Shown: positions 1-9,157, numbered from the stretch's first letter. The stretch is DNA of 64,000 nucleotides from Nocardioides turkmenicus (GCF_011045035.1 NZ_JAALAA010000007.1:62001-126000), one strand, 5' to 3'. The notes: generated from the letters alone by a model not told the origin. A program made the numbers and translations.

Positions 1-1
1 C

Positions 2-1429
2 TACCGCGTCGGCGACGGCTGGGCGGCGGTCTCGACATCGGCGCGGGTGCTGGCCGGGCTGGCGCCGACGTCCCTGGACCACGACGGCCTCGCCGTGCAG
101 AGCCTGCTCGGCTGGCAGCTGCGCGGGCGCAGCCTGTTCGAGTCGGTGACGAAGGTGCCCGCCGGGCGGTCGGTCGAGATCCGCGACGGCCTGCTTCGCC
201 TGGACGCCTTCACCGACGACCTCGGCGATCAGCAGGACGGACACCGCGTCGGTATCGCCGACGCGGTCGCGTCGATGAGCAGCATGCTCCGTGGCTACCT
301 GAGCTCCTACCTCGACGACCACCCAGACGCGATCCTCCAGCTCACGGGCGGGCAGGACTCACGACTCCTCCTCTCGGCAATCGAGCCGCGACGCCGCCGC
401 GGACTCAGAGTGGTGACCCTCGGGCGGCCCGATTCTCCTGATGTGCGGATCGCCGCCGACTTGGCGCGGCGCTACGGGATGAGGCACGAGATCATCAGCG
501 TCGACGGCCTCGACACGCTGCAGCCCGAGGAGGCGTACGCACGATGCGCGGCCGCTGCCGGCGCGATCGAGCTCGGAGCGGATCCGCTGGCCTGGGCGGC
601 CCTCGACTTCGCCGAGGCTCGGGCGACGCCGGGGCCCCGGATCTCCGGCCTCGGCGGAGAGGTGGCCCGCGGGTTCTACTATCTGGGCCGCGACGGCGAC
701 GGCCCGGTGACCGAGGCCCGGGCACGACGTCTCGCCGATTGGCGGATGTTCGTCAACGAGGCCGTCGAGCTCTCGGCGCTCCGGCCGGAGTTCCGGGAGC
801 ACGCGCGCGAGGTCGCCCATGCGGACGTGCTGACCACACTCGCCGACGGCGGTCGCCCATGGTTCGAGGCGACCGACGAGCTCTACCTCGGCCAACGGAT
901 GCAGCATTGGGCGGGGGCGACCGAGTCTCCGGTGAGCGCCCGCCGACGGATCGTCAACCCGATGCTGGATGACCGCTGGATCGCCAACTCACGGGCGCTC
1001 GTGCCCGCGGACAAGGCAGGCTCCAGGTTCCTCGCCCGGCTCCAGGTCGAGCTGGATGTCGATCTGGCCCGGCTCCCGCTCGAGGGCCGGCCCTCGCCGG
1101 CGACCTATGTCACCCCCGGATGGCGCAGCACGTGGCGACGAGGCGCGACGACGGTGGCCAAGGCCGGCCGTAAGCTCGGTCAGCGGGTCCGGCACCGCAG
1201 CCGGCCACCGGTCGGCGGCGAGATCCTCGCCGATGCGGTGGTGCGGCACTGGCGTACGTATCCGGACGCGCTCCTCGCTCTCGCGGGTGGACAGGTCGTC
1301 GAGCCGAGCTGGATCGATGACGTCGTAGCGGGCAGGCACCAGCCCGGGCCCAGCACGGTCGCGTTCATGCTCAACCTCTCCCTCGCGACCGATGCCGTGC
1401 GAGGGTCGGGGCTCACCGCTGCGAGATGA
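2..1429 (+). CDS. Asparagine-synthase-like protein (5' end outside window)
   Basis: The reading frame is already open at base 2, so the N-terminus, where an AsnB-type glutaminase domain would lie, is outside the window. The visible 475 residues contain a PP-loop ATP-pyrophosphatase motif, LTGGQDSRLLL, at about residues 114-124 of the fragment, the ATP-binding signature of the asparagine synthase C-terminal domain. Such proteins are common in polysaccharide loci, where they probably amidate a uronic acid or a similar carboxylate; that role is inference. The gene converges with the Wzz-like gene on the minus strand, and the 3' ends overlap by 17 bases. The family call is firm; the substrate is unknown. 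Confidence 0.75.
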   Translation, partial: YRVGDGWAAVSTSARVLAGLAPTSLDHDGLAVQSLLGWQLRGRSLFESVTKVPAGRSVEIRDGLLRLDAFTDDLGDQQDGHRVGIADAVASMSSMLRGYLSSYLDDHPDAILQLTGGQDSRLLLSAIEPRRRRGLRVVTLGRPDSPDVRIAADLARRYGMRHEIISVDGLDTLQPEEAYARCAAAAGAIELGADPLAWAALDFAEARATPGPRISGLGGEVARGFYYLGRDGDGPVTEARARRLADWRMFVNEAVELSALRPEFREHAREVAHADVLTTLADGGRPWFEATDELYLGQRMQHWAGATESPVSARRRIVNPMLDDRWIANSRALVPADKAGSRFLARLQVELDVDLARLPLEGRPSPATYVTPGWRSTWRRGATTVAKAGRKLGQRVRHRSRPPVGGEILADAVVRHWRTYPDALLALAGGQVVEPSWIDDVVAGRHQPGPSTVAFMLNLSLATDAVRGSGLTAAR

Positions 1430-2123
1430 GCTCCCGCTCGGCGGCACGGCCCCGCTCGAGTGGCAGTGCCCGGCGCGCTGCCCGTGCCCGCGAGAGGCGC
1501 TCGACCCAGATCACCGCGACCACGGTGAGCGACCCTCCCAGCAGGGCGAGCCCGCCAGCCGTACGTCCCCGGCTGCCGCTGATCTCCTGGACGACGACGT
1601 CCTCGGGTGCCATCTCGGTGGACATCCGCGACGTCTCGCGGACACCCAGCTCGTCCTGACGGCGTTCGAGGATGCGGTCGAGGTCCTGGGCGATCCGGGC
1701 CGCCTCCTCCTCGACCCGACTTGCGTCGGGGTCCACGACCTGCACGTCGATCACCGGATGGTTGTAGACGGGAAGCCACTGGTTCCCGACGTTGCGCATC
1801 CGGACCCGGACGCCCTGGTCGAGACCCTCGCCATAGAGGGTCGTCTCCGTGGTGCTCATGTTGAGCGGATGTCGGCCTTGGTTGTACTCCTCCACCAGCA
1901 GGCCCGCCATCGGGACCATCCCGTAGGGGTCCTCGCGAAGCGTGTTCGGATTGACGGACTCCTTCGGGGGCAACAGCACCACCTCGAACTGGGTGAAGTA
2001 GACCGGTGGCCGGTCGAGCAGCACCAGCGCTCCGCCCAGCGTCATCAGCGCGCAGACCGCGACGACGTACCACCTGCGCAGCAGCAGGACGACGAGTTCG
2101 AGGGCTGTCACAGCCAACACCAT
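1413..2123 (-). CDS. Wzz-like chain-length determinant protein
   Basis: This 236-residue protein has the two-helix Wzz layout: a membrane segment near residues 12-38 (after LLLRRWYVV), a periplasm-type middle region, and a second membrane segment near residues 195-215 followed by a short basic tail. No kinase domain is present. I chose the ATG at 2123 because it puts the first helix close to the N-terminus; the frame stays open upstream to 2240 with unstructured, improbable sequence. Proteins of this fold control polymer length together with Wzy. It is divergent from a second Wzz-like gene starting at 2282, and the pair is a paralogous couple with a shared promoter region. Confidence 0.7.
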   Translation of the reverse strand: MVLAVTALELVVLLLRRWYVVAVCALMTLGGALVLLDRPPVYFTQFEVVLLPPKESVNPNTLREDPYGMVPMAGLLVEEYNQGRHPLNMSTTETTLYGEGLDQGVRVRMRNVGNQWLPVYNHPVIDVQVVDPDASRVEEEAARIAQDLDRILERRQDELGVRETSRMSTEMAPEDVVVQEISGSRGRTAGGLALLGGSLTVVAVIWVERLSRARAARRALPLERGRAAERELISQR

Positions 2124-2163
2124 GAGCCTCGCCGCCTGCCGGTCACCACGATCGTCGGTGTCG

Positions 2164-2181
2164 TACCTCGTCTTGGGTATG
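2164..2181. promoter_or_regulatory. EPS-locus dyad, site 1
   Basis: The imperfect inverted repeat TACCTCGTCTTGGGTATG lies between the divergent Wzz-like genes, 41 bases from the minus-strand start and 101 bases from the plus-strand start. It matches the recurrent TACCC-N5/6-GGGGAT dyad of this locus with weaker G-arm conservation than the other copies. It is proposed as a regulator-binding site. Confidence 0.4.
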
Positions 2182-2281
2182 AGCGCGAGGGTGCGGCTCC
2201 CACGCGGCTGGAGGCCATGACGATTGCCATGGCTGGGCACGAGGGGTGCCGCCGGCCACTGTCGAGCGAAGGCGATCAGAC

Positions 2282-3070
2282 ATGGAACTCAGCGCGGTGT
2301 GGGGGGCCCTGGCGCGTCGTTGGTATCTCGTGATCGTCTCGCTGGGCCTGACCGTCGTCGCCGTGGTGGTGATGATGGGACGGGTTGGGCCGTCCTACAC
2401 CGCCCAGGGCACGCTGCTCCTCTTCCCGCCCGAAGGCACCACGCGAGCGGGGGAGAGGGTCGAGGGCAACCCCTACCTCTCTCTCGGTGGGCTCAACCCT
2501 GCCCGCGACATCCTCATCCGCGCGATGACCTCCAAGTCGGCTCGGGCCGACGTTGCGAAGAGCCATCCCGGAGTGGGGTACGAGATGTACGCCGACATGG
2601 CCGTGAGCGGACCGATCATCGTGGTCGACGTGACCGGTCCGAGCGACGAAGCCACGGTGGGCGCCCTGAACACGCTGTTCGAGACCGTCCCGAGCGTGCT
2701 CAGCGACCTGCAGACCGATCTCGGGATCAAGCGCCGCGAATACATCACGGTTCAGCAGCTCACCATCGACGAGGACGCGCAGAAGGTCACGAAGGACCAG
2801 CTCCGCGCCGGGATCGTCGCCGGTGCGGGAGTCATGGTGGGCGGCCTGCTCGGTATCGGTCTGCTGGACGGACTGCTGCTGGCGCGTCGCCGTGGTGGTG
2901 GACGTCAGCGCGACGATGAGCTTCGGGATTCCGCTGCCATCGGCGGGGAGCGCGCCGAGCGCAGCAACGTCGAGCCCCTGGAGGGGCATGGCCGGTCGCT
3001 GCCCGTCCGGAACGGGTTCACCCAGGTCATGCCGCACGACGAACAGTCGTCCCGTGCGCAGCGCGGTTGA
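2282..3070 (+). CDS. Wzz-like chain-length determinant protein
   Basis: This 262-residue protein begins MELSAVWGALARRWYLV and has a membrane helix at about residues 12-35, an extracytoplasmic middle region, a second helix near residues 178-200, and a hydrophilic tail of about 60 residues rich in Arg and Glu. This is the short Wzz type without a fused kinase. The ATG at 2282 is preferred over an ATG at 2246 because the helix then sits at the normal place. The downstream polymerase gene overlaps its end by 17 bases, so the two are probably co-translated. Its job is probably to set the chain length of the polymer made by that Wzy-like protein. Confidence 0.7.
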   Translation: MELSAVWGALARRWYLVIVSLGLTVVAVVVMMGRVGPSYTAQGTLLLFPPEGTTRAGERVEGNPYLSLGGLNPARDILIRAMTSKSARADVAKSHPGVGYEMYADMAVSGPIIVVDVTGPSDEATVGALNTLFETVPSVLSDLQTDLGIKRREYITVQQLTIDEDAQKVTKDQLRAGIVAGAGVMVGGLLGIGLLDGLLLARRRGGGRQRDDELRDSAAIGGERAERSNVEPLEGHGRSLPVRNGFTQVMPHDEQSSRAQRG

Positions 3071-4412
3071 ACCGACCGCAGGGGTACGCCGGTCGATCGA
3101 TGCCGCGACCATCCTGACGGTCTACATCGTCGTGCTGCTCGCCATCCGGTCGGTGCTCGTCGTGCCGGCGCTGGGCACCGCCGGCGCACCGGCGACGATC
3201 GTCGCGATCGGCGCGTTCCTGTGGTGGGTCTGGTACCACGTCCAACGGGTCTACCGGATCGACCTCGGGCTGCAGCCGCTACGCGTCGCGATCCTGGGTC
3301 TCCTCCTGGCCGTGATGGCCTCGTACGTGCTGGCGATGTCCGGCCCCATGCCGGGCAACGAGCTGACGCCGGCCGACAGCGGACTGCTCAGGATGATCGG
3401 TCTGGCCGGTCTGGCGATGGTCGCGGCGGAGGGGATCTCGTCGCTCGACCGACTGCACGCGGTGGCACGCCGGCTGGTGATCGGCATCGGGTTGGTGGCG
3501 GTGCTGGGCCTGGCTCAGTTCGTGACCCGGCAGCCCCTGGTGGACCGGATCAGCATCCCCGGGCTCTCCGCACGCGGCATCGAGATCGGTCTGTACGAAC
3601 GCAGCGGCATGCCGCGGCTGAGCGGAACCTCGACTCACCCGATCGAGTACGGCGTCATCCTGTCGATGGTGCTGCCGCTGGTGATCGTGTACGCCCTGCA
3701 CGCACCCACCCGCCGCTGGCTCTACCGGGCCGTCCTGGCGGTGGTCGCGATCGCGATCTTCATGGTGATCTCGCGCTCCGCCATCCTCTGCACAGCGGTA
3801 GCCATCATCGTGCTCGCTCTCCGGTGGAGCTGGAGGATGCGTCTGGTCGCGCTCGGGTGCCTGTCGGCGATCTCGGGCGTGGTCTACCTGATGGTGCCGG
3901 GGATGCTCGGTGTGCTGACCGGCCTGTTCGTCGGCGCCGGTGACGATGCCAGCGTGGCGTCACGGACGGACGCGTACGGCGTGGCCTTCCAGTTCATCGC
4001 GCGTGACCCGTGGCTCGGTCGCGGGCCCGGGACGTTCCTGCCGCAGTACTGGATCCTCGACAACCAGTACCTGGGCCACACCATCGAGACCGGGCTGATC
4101 GGGATGGCCGCCCTGCTGGCGGTCATCCTGGTCGCCGCATTCACGGCTCGCTCCGCCCGGATGGCCGCGACCACCGACTTCGACCGTGAGCTCGCCCAGG
4201 GCCTGCTCGCCGCGATCCTAGCGGGCGCAACCGCGATGGCCTTCTACGACCTGTTCGCCTTCCCGCAGTCGTCGGGTTGCTTCATCCTGATGGTCGGGCT
4301 CGCCGGAGCCCTGCACCGACTCGTCCGCGTACGACGGACGGAGCCGTCAGCCGGGGTTCACGACTCCGCCGTCCGACCACACGTTTCCACGCCAGACGTT
4401 GCCGGGCGCTGA
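3054..4412 (+). CDS. Wzy-like O-antigen polymerase/ligase family membrane protein
   Basis: The protein has 452 residues, mostly hydrophobic, with roughly ten or more predicted membrane helices. Near residues 320-345 it carries the Wzy_C (PF04932)-type loop GRGPGTFLPQYWILDNQYLG, which is typical of O-antigen polymerases and ligases. The GTG at 3054 is chosen because the frame upstream of it only shadows the Wzz-like gene; this start overlaps that gene by 17 bases. It would polymerise lipid-linked repeat units, or ligate the glycan to an acceptor, on the outer face of the membrane. A second Wzy-like protein is encoded at 31480-32853. The 3' end overlaps the convergent beta-helix gene by 66 bases. 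Confidence 0.75.
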   Translation: MRSAVEPTAGVRRSIDAATILTVYIVVLLAIRSVLVVPALGTAGAPATIVAIGAFLWWVWYHVQRVYRIDLGLQPLRVAILGLLLAVMASYVLAMSGPMPGNELTPADSGLLRMIGLAGLAMVAAEGISSLDRLHAVARRLVIGIGLVAVLGLAQFVTRQPLVDRISIPGLSARGIEIGLYERSGMPRLSGTSTHPIEYGVILSMVLPLVIVYALHAPTRRWLYRAVLAVVAIAIFMVISRSAILCTAVAIIVLALRWSWRMRLVALGCLSAISGVVYLMVPGMLGVLTGLFVGAGDDASVASRTDAYGVAFQFIARDPWLGRGPGTFLPQYWILDNQYLGHTIETGLIGMAALLAVILVAAFTARSARMAATTDFDRELAQGLLAAILAGATAMAFYDLFAFPQSSGCFILMVGLAGALHRLVRVRRTEPSAGVHDSAVRPHVSTPDVAGR

Positions 4413-5939
4413 GGTGTCGAAGGACGCGATCGGGAACCAATACCCGCAGTTCGGCCGCGCCGCAGTGCGCTGGAAGACGTTGTCGATGAACCGGATGCGG
4501 TTGGCGTCGCCGTAGGCCTTGCCCTCCGACGACCCGCCGTAGGCGCACGTGCCGCCGGTCGTCACCAGGAACACGTTGCGCTCGATGAGGTTGTCCTCCA
4601 CCGTGGCGAAGTCCCCGTATCCGGTCAGGCCGGCGGAGCAGCCCGCGTCGGGTGGGACGTCGGGAGCGTCGCAGGCGATCGTGTTGTGGCTGATGACACC
4701 GCCGGACCCCATGCGGATCCCGGACTCATGGGCGATGCCGCTCAGGTCGGTGAACTGGCCGTGCACGTAGGAGTCACGGACGGTGCAGTCGCGCCAGCAG
4801 TTGATCGAGCGGTTGCCGCCGGTCACCTCCACACGCACGGCGGTGAAGCCGACGTTGCCGATCCCGGTTCCGCCGCGGTTGCCGATCCGGACCTCGCTGT
4901 CGACGATCGTGAATCCCAGCCCATTGGACGCCTCGTCGTTGTACACGGTCCCGTTGATCACCGAGTTGCGGATCGTGACGTCGGCCGCCCGTACGTTCAG
5001 TGTGCAGTTCACGATCTTGCCGTCGATCACGGTGCCGGCCGCGGTGATGTTGCACGGTCCCGTGTACGGAGTCAGCCGCACACCCGTGGGCACACCGGTG
5101 GTGGCGGGGTTCGGGAACCCGTCGGGTATCGAGGCCGGCGGCTGAGGGCCGGCGGTCGCTTCCGGCGACGCCGATCCCGGGGGTGGTGCGGTGGGAGTCG
5201 CGGGAGCCGGGTCGGAGGTCGGTGAGGTCGGCGCCGGGGTCTGGGGCGTGGCGGAGGAACCGACCGAGGTCGTCGAGGAGGGGGTGTGCGGGGGAGACGA
5301 CGGGCGGGCGGAGCCGGTCCGGCGCACCACGATGTCGACGGCGTAGCTGTTGGCTCCGAAGGACCGGGTGGGGAAGGAGCCGGGCCGGTACGAGTAGACA
5401 CCGGCGTTGGGCGCGGCGGTGATCGGTCCCCTGGAGACGGGCCGGGTGAAGAAGCTCTGGTCGGTGGAATAGCGACCCTTGGGTGCGGTGTAGGAGACGA
5501 CGTAGTCGCGGCCGGGCTCGAGGACCACCTTGTCGTCGAGTTCGGCCACCTGGAGGCCGCGCCGGGGCTCATCGGTGAATCGCGCCGTCGCGAGCTCGCG
5601 TCCCCGCCCGGACCACAAGGTGCCCGTGTGCGGTCCGGTGTTCGCGGCGCTCTTGTAGAACTGGACCGCGACGGCTTCGACCGGCTCGGTCACCCGGAAC
5701 CGCAGCCCCAGCTCGACCGGACGGCGATCCGAGTCCGTCACGATCGCGGGGACCGCATCGTCAGGAAGCAGGCTGACCGCCTCCGCCTGGCTCTGCGAGA
5801 TCGGCCAGATCACCCAGACGGCGATGGCTGCGACCGTGATCAGGACGCTGCTGACGAGGAGAGCCGGTCGTCGGGCAGGGCCTCGGCGGCGTGCCGGTCC
5901 GGAGTTTCGACGTGCCGAGATTTGCATGTGTTGCACCAT
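4347..5939 (-). CDS. Membrane-anchored DUF4082 plus right-handed beta-helix protein
   Basis: The protein has 530 residues. A basic N-terminus is followed by one membrane helix (about 27-46), a DUF4082-like beta-sandwich (about 50-195; FYKSAANTGPHTGTLWS is diagnostic), a Pro/Ser/Thr-rich linker (about 205-265), and a C-terminal right-handed parallel beta-helix (about 280-530) with repeated N-x-V-x-N-x-x-I rungs. Beta-helix folds in polysaccharide loci are often lyases, epimerases or adhesins; no catalytic set can be assigned here. An ATG at 5927 is an equally possible start. It probably acts outside the membrane on the polymer made by this locus. A relative without the DUF4082 domain is encoded at 23586-24719. 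Confidence 0.65.
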   Translation of the reverse strand: MVQHMQISARRNSGPARRRGPARRPALLVSSVLITVAAIAVWVIWPISQSQAEAVSLLPDDAVPAIVTDSDRRPVELGLRFRVTEPVEAVAVQFYKSAANTGPHTGTLWSGRGRELATARFTDEPRRGLQVAELDDKVVLEPGRDYVVSYTAPKGRYSTDQSFFTRPVSRGPITAAPNAGVYSYRPGSFPTRSFGANSYAVDIVVRRTGSARPSSPPHTPSSTTSVGSSATPQTPAPTSPTSDPAPATPTAPPPGSASPEATAGPQPPASIPDGFPNPATTGVPTGVRLTPYTGPCNITAAGTVIDGKIVNCTLNVRAADVTIRNSVINGTVYNDEASNGLGFTIVDSEVRIGNRGGTGIGNVGFTAVRVEVTGGNRSINCWRDCTVRDSYVHGQFTDLSGIAHESGIRMGSGGVISHNTIACDAPDVPPDAGCSAGLTGYGDFATVEDNLIERNVFLVTTGGTCAYGGSSEGKAYGDANRIRFIDNVFQRTAARPNCGYWFPIASFDTSAPGNVWRGNVWSDGGVVNPG

Positions 5940-6065
5940 TCGGGTGTAGACAGCGCCGTTTGCGATATCCGACCCTGCACAGATTCCGGCGGTCCGGGCA
6001 TCCTCCAAAGTCGGTATCTCGGCCGGAGGGCTGGGCGGACACGTGCCGAGACCTCGCGCCACGCC

Positions 6066-6083
6066 TACCTGATACGGGGGATC
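6066..6083. promoter_or_regulatory. EPS-locus dyad, site 2
   Basis: The sequence TACCTGATACGGGGGATC lies 49 bases before the GTG of the methyltransferase gene at 6133 and 126 bases from the divergent beta-helix gene. It is nearly identical (one substitution in 18) to site 3 at 9089, although the flanking sequence differs, which argues for selection on the site itself. Confidence 0.55.
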
Positions 6084-6132
6084 CGGGTTCTGTGCGCCGT
6101 TCGACGGGTGGCTGGCCCGTGACGATTACGGG

Positions 6133-6798
6133 GTGAAGCTCGAGCTCCGATCCCGACTGGTGGACTCTCCCGCCTCCCTGGGCGCCAAGCTGCGGCTGCG
6201 GCGCTGGGAGAGGTTCACGACGCTCTTCCCCGACATCGCCGACATGAAGGTGCTCGATGTCGGCGGCACGACCGAGTCCTGGCTGCGGGCGCCGGTACGA
6301 CCGGCGCACGTCGTCGTGCTCAACCTGACCGAGCCCGGGGCGGGTGACCAGGGCTGGGTGACGCCGGTGACCGGAGATGCCTGTGACGCGCGCGGTGTGT
6401 TGGAGAGCGCGGGGGCGCCGGTGGCGTACGACCTGGTGTTCTCCAACTCCCTGCTCGAGCACGTGGGGGGCCATGCCCAGCGGTCCAGGCTGGCCGAGCA
6501 GATCCGTCAGGCGGCGCCGCGGCACTGGGTCCAGACGCCCTACCGGTACTTCCCGATCGAGCCGCACTGGCTCTTCCCCGGGATGCAGTTCCTGCCGATG
6601 GCCCTCAGGGCCCGGGTCGCCGAGCGCTGGCCGTTGGTCCACACTCTTCCCGCATCGCGGGAAGAGGCGATGGCCGATGTCCAGTGGACCGAGCTGGTCG
6701 GGATGACGGAGATGCGCTCGTACTTCCCCGACTCCGACATCCTCAAGGAGAAGGTCCTCGGCCTGACCAAGTCGATGGTCGCGGTGCGAGCGCGATGA
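6133..6798 (+). CDS. SAM-dependent methyltransferase
   Basis: This 221-residue class I methyltransferase has the glycine-rich SAM-binding motif I, VLDVGGTTESWL, at residues 40-51, and a motif near residue 104, FSNSLLEHVG, matching the Methyltransf_11/23 type. It starts at a GTG with no clear ribosome-binding site. Its stop overlaps the ATG of the AMP-ligase gene by four bases (ATGA), so the two form an operon behind dyad site 2. The substrate cannot be read from the sequence; a sugar hydroxyl or the carrier-bound acyl group made by the neighbouring module are the likely choices. Confidence 0.75.
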   Translation: MKLELRSRLVDSPASLGAKLRLRRWERFTTLFPDIADMKVLDVGGTTESWLRAPVRPAHVVVLNLTEPGAGDQGWVTPVTGDACDARGVLESAGAPVAYDLVFSNSLLEHVGGHAQRSRLAEQIRQAAPRHWVQTPYRYFPIEPHWLFPGMQFLPMALRARVAERWPLVHTLPASREEAMADVQWTELVGMTEMRSYFPDSDILKEKVLGLTKSMVAVRAR

Positions 6799-8366
6799 GG
6801 ACCTCGCTCCACTCGATGTTGCGCGAGCACACCCGCGCGCGGCCGGACGCCCCGGCTCTCTCCTACAAGGGCATCACGCAGAGCTACGCGGAAGTCTGGG
6901 CCTCGGCCTGTGCGGTCGCCGCCGGGCTCGGTGACCTCGGCCTGGCCCGCGGGGACCGCTGCGCGATCTTCTTGGAGAAGCGACCCGAGACGGTCGCCTC
7001 GATCTTCGGGGCCACGGCCGCAGGCGGGGTCTTCGTGCCGGTCAACCCGCTGCTCAAGGGTGGCCAGGTCGCCCACATCCTCGACGACTGCTCGGTCAAG
7101 GTGCTCATCACCTCGCGCGAGAGGCTGGTCCTGCTCCGCGAGGAGCTGAAGGGGTGCGAGTCGCTCGAGCACATCGTCCTGGTCGGCACCGAGGTGCCCG
7201 ACGACCTCCCGATCGACATCGCGGTGCACGCCTGGGCCGACCTGTTCGCAAGCGGCGCCTGCGCGCCTGCGGATACGACGATCGATCAGGACCTCGCTGC
7301 GATCCTCTACACCTCGGGCAGCACCGGCAAGCCGAAAGGCGTGGTGCTGAGCCACCGCAACCTCGTGGTCGGCGCCGAGAGCGTCAGCAGCTATCTCGGC
7401 AACGGGCCCGAGGACGTCATCCTCTCGGTGCTCCCGCTCAGCTTCGATGCGGGCCTCAGCCAGCTCACCACGGCCTTCGCGGTCGGCGCGCACGTTGTGC
7501 TGATGAACTATCTGCTCCCGAGCGAGGTTCCGGCGCTGTGCGCGGAGCACGGCGTGACCGGATTGACCTGCGTACCACCCCTGTGGCTGCAGCTGGCCGG
7601 TGTGGAGTGGCCGCCGGAGGCCCGAGCCCGCCTGCGCTACTTCGCGAACACCGGCGGACGGATGCCGCGGGCGACGCTGCAACGGCTCCGCGAGCACTTC
7701 CCGACGGCGCAGCCCTTCCTGATGTACGGACTGACCGAGTCGTTCCGCTCCACCTATCTCGACCCCACCGAGGTCGACCGTCGGCCGGACTCCATCGGCA
7801 AGGCCATCCCCAACGCCGAGGTTCTCGTCGTGCGCCCCGACGGGACACCGTGCGAGCCCGGGGAGGAGGGAGAGCTCGTCCATCGCGGCGCCTTGGTGGC
7901 CCAGGGCTACTGGGGCGATCCCAGGCGAACCGCCGAGCGGTTCCGGCCGCTGCCGCGGGAGCAGGCGTCGTGGCGTACGCCGGAGCTGTGCGTGTGGTCC
8001 GGAGACCGGGTCGTAGCCGACGAGGAGGGCTTCCTCTACTTCGTCGGGCGCTTGGACGACATGATCAAGACTTCCGGCTACCGGGTCAGCCCGACCGAGA
8101 TCGAGGAGGTCGTCTACGACACCGGTCTGGTCCGCGACGCGGTGGCGCTCGGTCTGCCTGACGACAGGCTCGGGCAGAGGATCGTGCTGCTGGTGACCCC
8201 TCCCGCCGGCGAGGCGGAGATCGAGGTCGACCGGCTGCTGACCGCGCTGCGCCGCGCGATGCCTCCCTACATGGTCCCCTCGACCATCGACGTACGTCCC
8301 GAGCTTCCGCGGTCCCCGAACGGAAAGTTCGATCGCGTCCTGATCAGGACCGTGCTGGCGTCGTGA
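6795..8366 (+). CDS. AMP-forming acyl/amino acid ligase (exosortase-A-type associated family)
   Basis: This 523-residue ANL-superfamily enzyme has core motif A3, LYTSGSTGKPKG, from about residue 172, a later YGLTES motif, and the C-terminal catalytic lysine in PNGKFD near residue 511. It adenylates a carboxylate and passes it to CoA or to a carrier protein. It lies in the same locus as a PLP decarboxylase (10944) and an acyl carrier protein (12173), which recalls the ligase that accompanies a decarboxylase in exosortase-A gene sets (TIGR03098). No exosortase is present here. The start overlaps the methyltransferase stop. The substrate is unknown; an amino acid or short acid is plausible. Confidence 0.8.
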   Translation: MRTSLHSMLREHTRARPDAPALSYKGITQSYAEVWASACAVAAGLGDLGLARGDRCAIFLEKRPETVASIFGATAAGGVFVPVNPLLKGGQVAHILDDCSVKVLITSRERLVLLREELKGCESLEHIVLVGTEVPDDLPIDIAVHAWADLFASGACAPADTTIDQDLAAILYTSGSTGKPKGVVLSHRNLVVGAESVSSYLGNGPEDVILSVLPLSFDAGLSQLTTAFAVGAHVVLMNYLLPSEVPALCAEHGVTGLTCVPPLWLQLAGVEWPPEARARLRYFANTGGRMPRATLQRLREHFPTAQPFLMYGLTESFRSTYLDPTEVDRRPDSIGKAIPNAEVLVVRPDGTPCEPGEEGELVHRGALVAQGYWGDPRRTAERFRPLPREQASWRTPELCVWSGDRVVADEEGFLYFVGRLDDMIKTSGYRVSPTEIEEVVYDTGLVRDAVALGLPDDRLGQRIVLLVTPPAGEAEIEVDRLLTALRRAMPPYMVPSTIDVRPELPRSPNGKFDRVLIRTVLAS

Positions 8367-8369
8367 CCG

Positions 8370-9035
8370 TCAGCGCAGCCTCTTGACGAGCCCCGCCGCC
8401 TGGCGTTCCACTCGCCTGGCGATGCCCTGGCCGCTCAGGATCTGGCTGCGCACGGTGTCGCCGTCGTCGTCCGCGGTGACGCTGAACCTCGGCTGCAGCC
8501 AGGCCCCGGCCACCGCGTGGGCGCGGTCGCTGGTGTGCACGTGCTGGTAGCCGAGGCGGCGCAGATGACGCAGCGTGGTGCGGTCGTAGCGGCCGAGCGG
8601 CAGCGCCGCCTCCTCCACCACCTCACCGGCCGCCATGGTGATCTGCTCGCGGGCCTCGATGAGCTCGCGGCGTACGCCTGCGGCGTCGAGGCCGCGCCAG
8701 CTGACGTGGTCCATGCCGTGGGTGCCGATCCGCATGCCGGCCACCCGGAGGAGGCGGATGTCGAGGCGGTCGACGCTCCCCCGCTTGCCGAGGCGGCCGG
8801 CGAGGACGAAGAAGGTCGCGGTCAGGCCGCGGTTCAGCAGGCCGGGCAGCCCGAGGACGACGTCGGAGTGGTTGCCGTCGTCGAAGCTGATCCGCACCTC
8901 GGGCCGGCCGGCGACGGCGTCGAGGATGTCCTCGTAGGCGTCGCGGCTGATCCAGTAGCGGTCCTCACCCGGCTCCAGCTCGCGCTCGGGTTCACCGATG
9001 CCGTGGAAGCAGATGTTGGTCACGTGGGCGGGCAT
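8370..9035 (-). CDS. Polysaccharide deacetylase (NodB homology domain)
   Basis: This 221-residue protein has the NodB signatures SFDDG (metal and catalytic aspartates D52/D53) and THGMDH (metal-binding H106 and H110). Members remove N- or O-acetyl groups from polysaccharides. No signal peptide is visible from the ATG at 9035, so it may act in the cytoplasm on lipid-linked or nucleotide-linked sugar. It converges with the AMP-ligase gene, with three bases between stops. A free amine made by deacetylation would be a natural acceptor for the acyl-transfer module around it; that link is inference. An upstream ATG at 9074 is in frame but less likely. Confidence 0.75.
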   Translation of the reverse strand: MPAHVTNICFHGIGEPERELEPGEDRYWISRDAYEDILDAVAGRPEVRISFDDGNHSDVVLGLPGLLNRGLTATFFVLAGRLGKRGSVDRLDIRLLRVAGMRIGTHGMDHVSWRGLDAAGVRRELIEAREQITMAAGEVVEEAALPLGRYDRTTLRHLRRLGYQHVHTSDRAHAVAGAWLQPRFSVTADDDGDTVRSQILSGQGIARRVERQAAGLVKRLR

Positions 9036-9088
9036 GTCGTCCACGCTAGGGAGCCGGAGGCCGCCTACGGCCACCCCGTGCGAAGGCC

Positions 9089-9106
9089 TACCTCATACGG
9101 GGGATC
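9089..9106. promoter_or_regulatory. EPS-locus dyad, site 3
   Basis: The sequence TACCTCATACGGGGGATC lies 51 bases before the GTG of the GT2 gene at 9158 and 53 bases from the divergent deacetylase start. It matches site 2 at 17 of 18 positions and has nearly the same spacing to the next plus-strand gene. Confidence 0.55.
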
Positions 9107-9157
9107 TGCGGTCGGGAGGCGGCTCCGGCGGGTGTCTATGCCGTCGAGACTCGTGAC

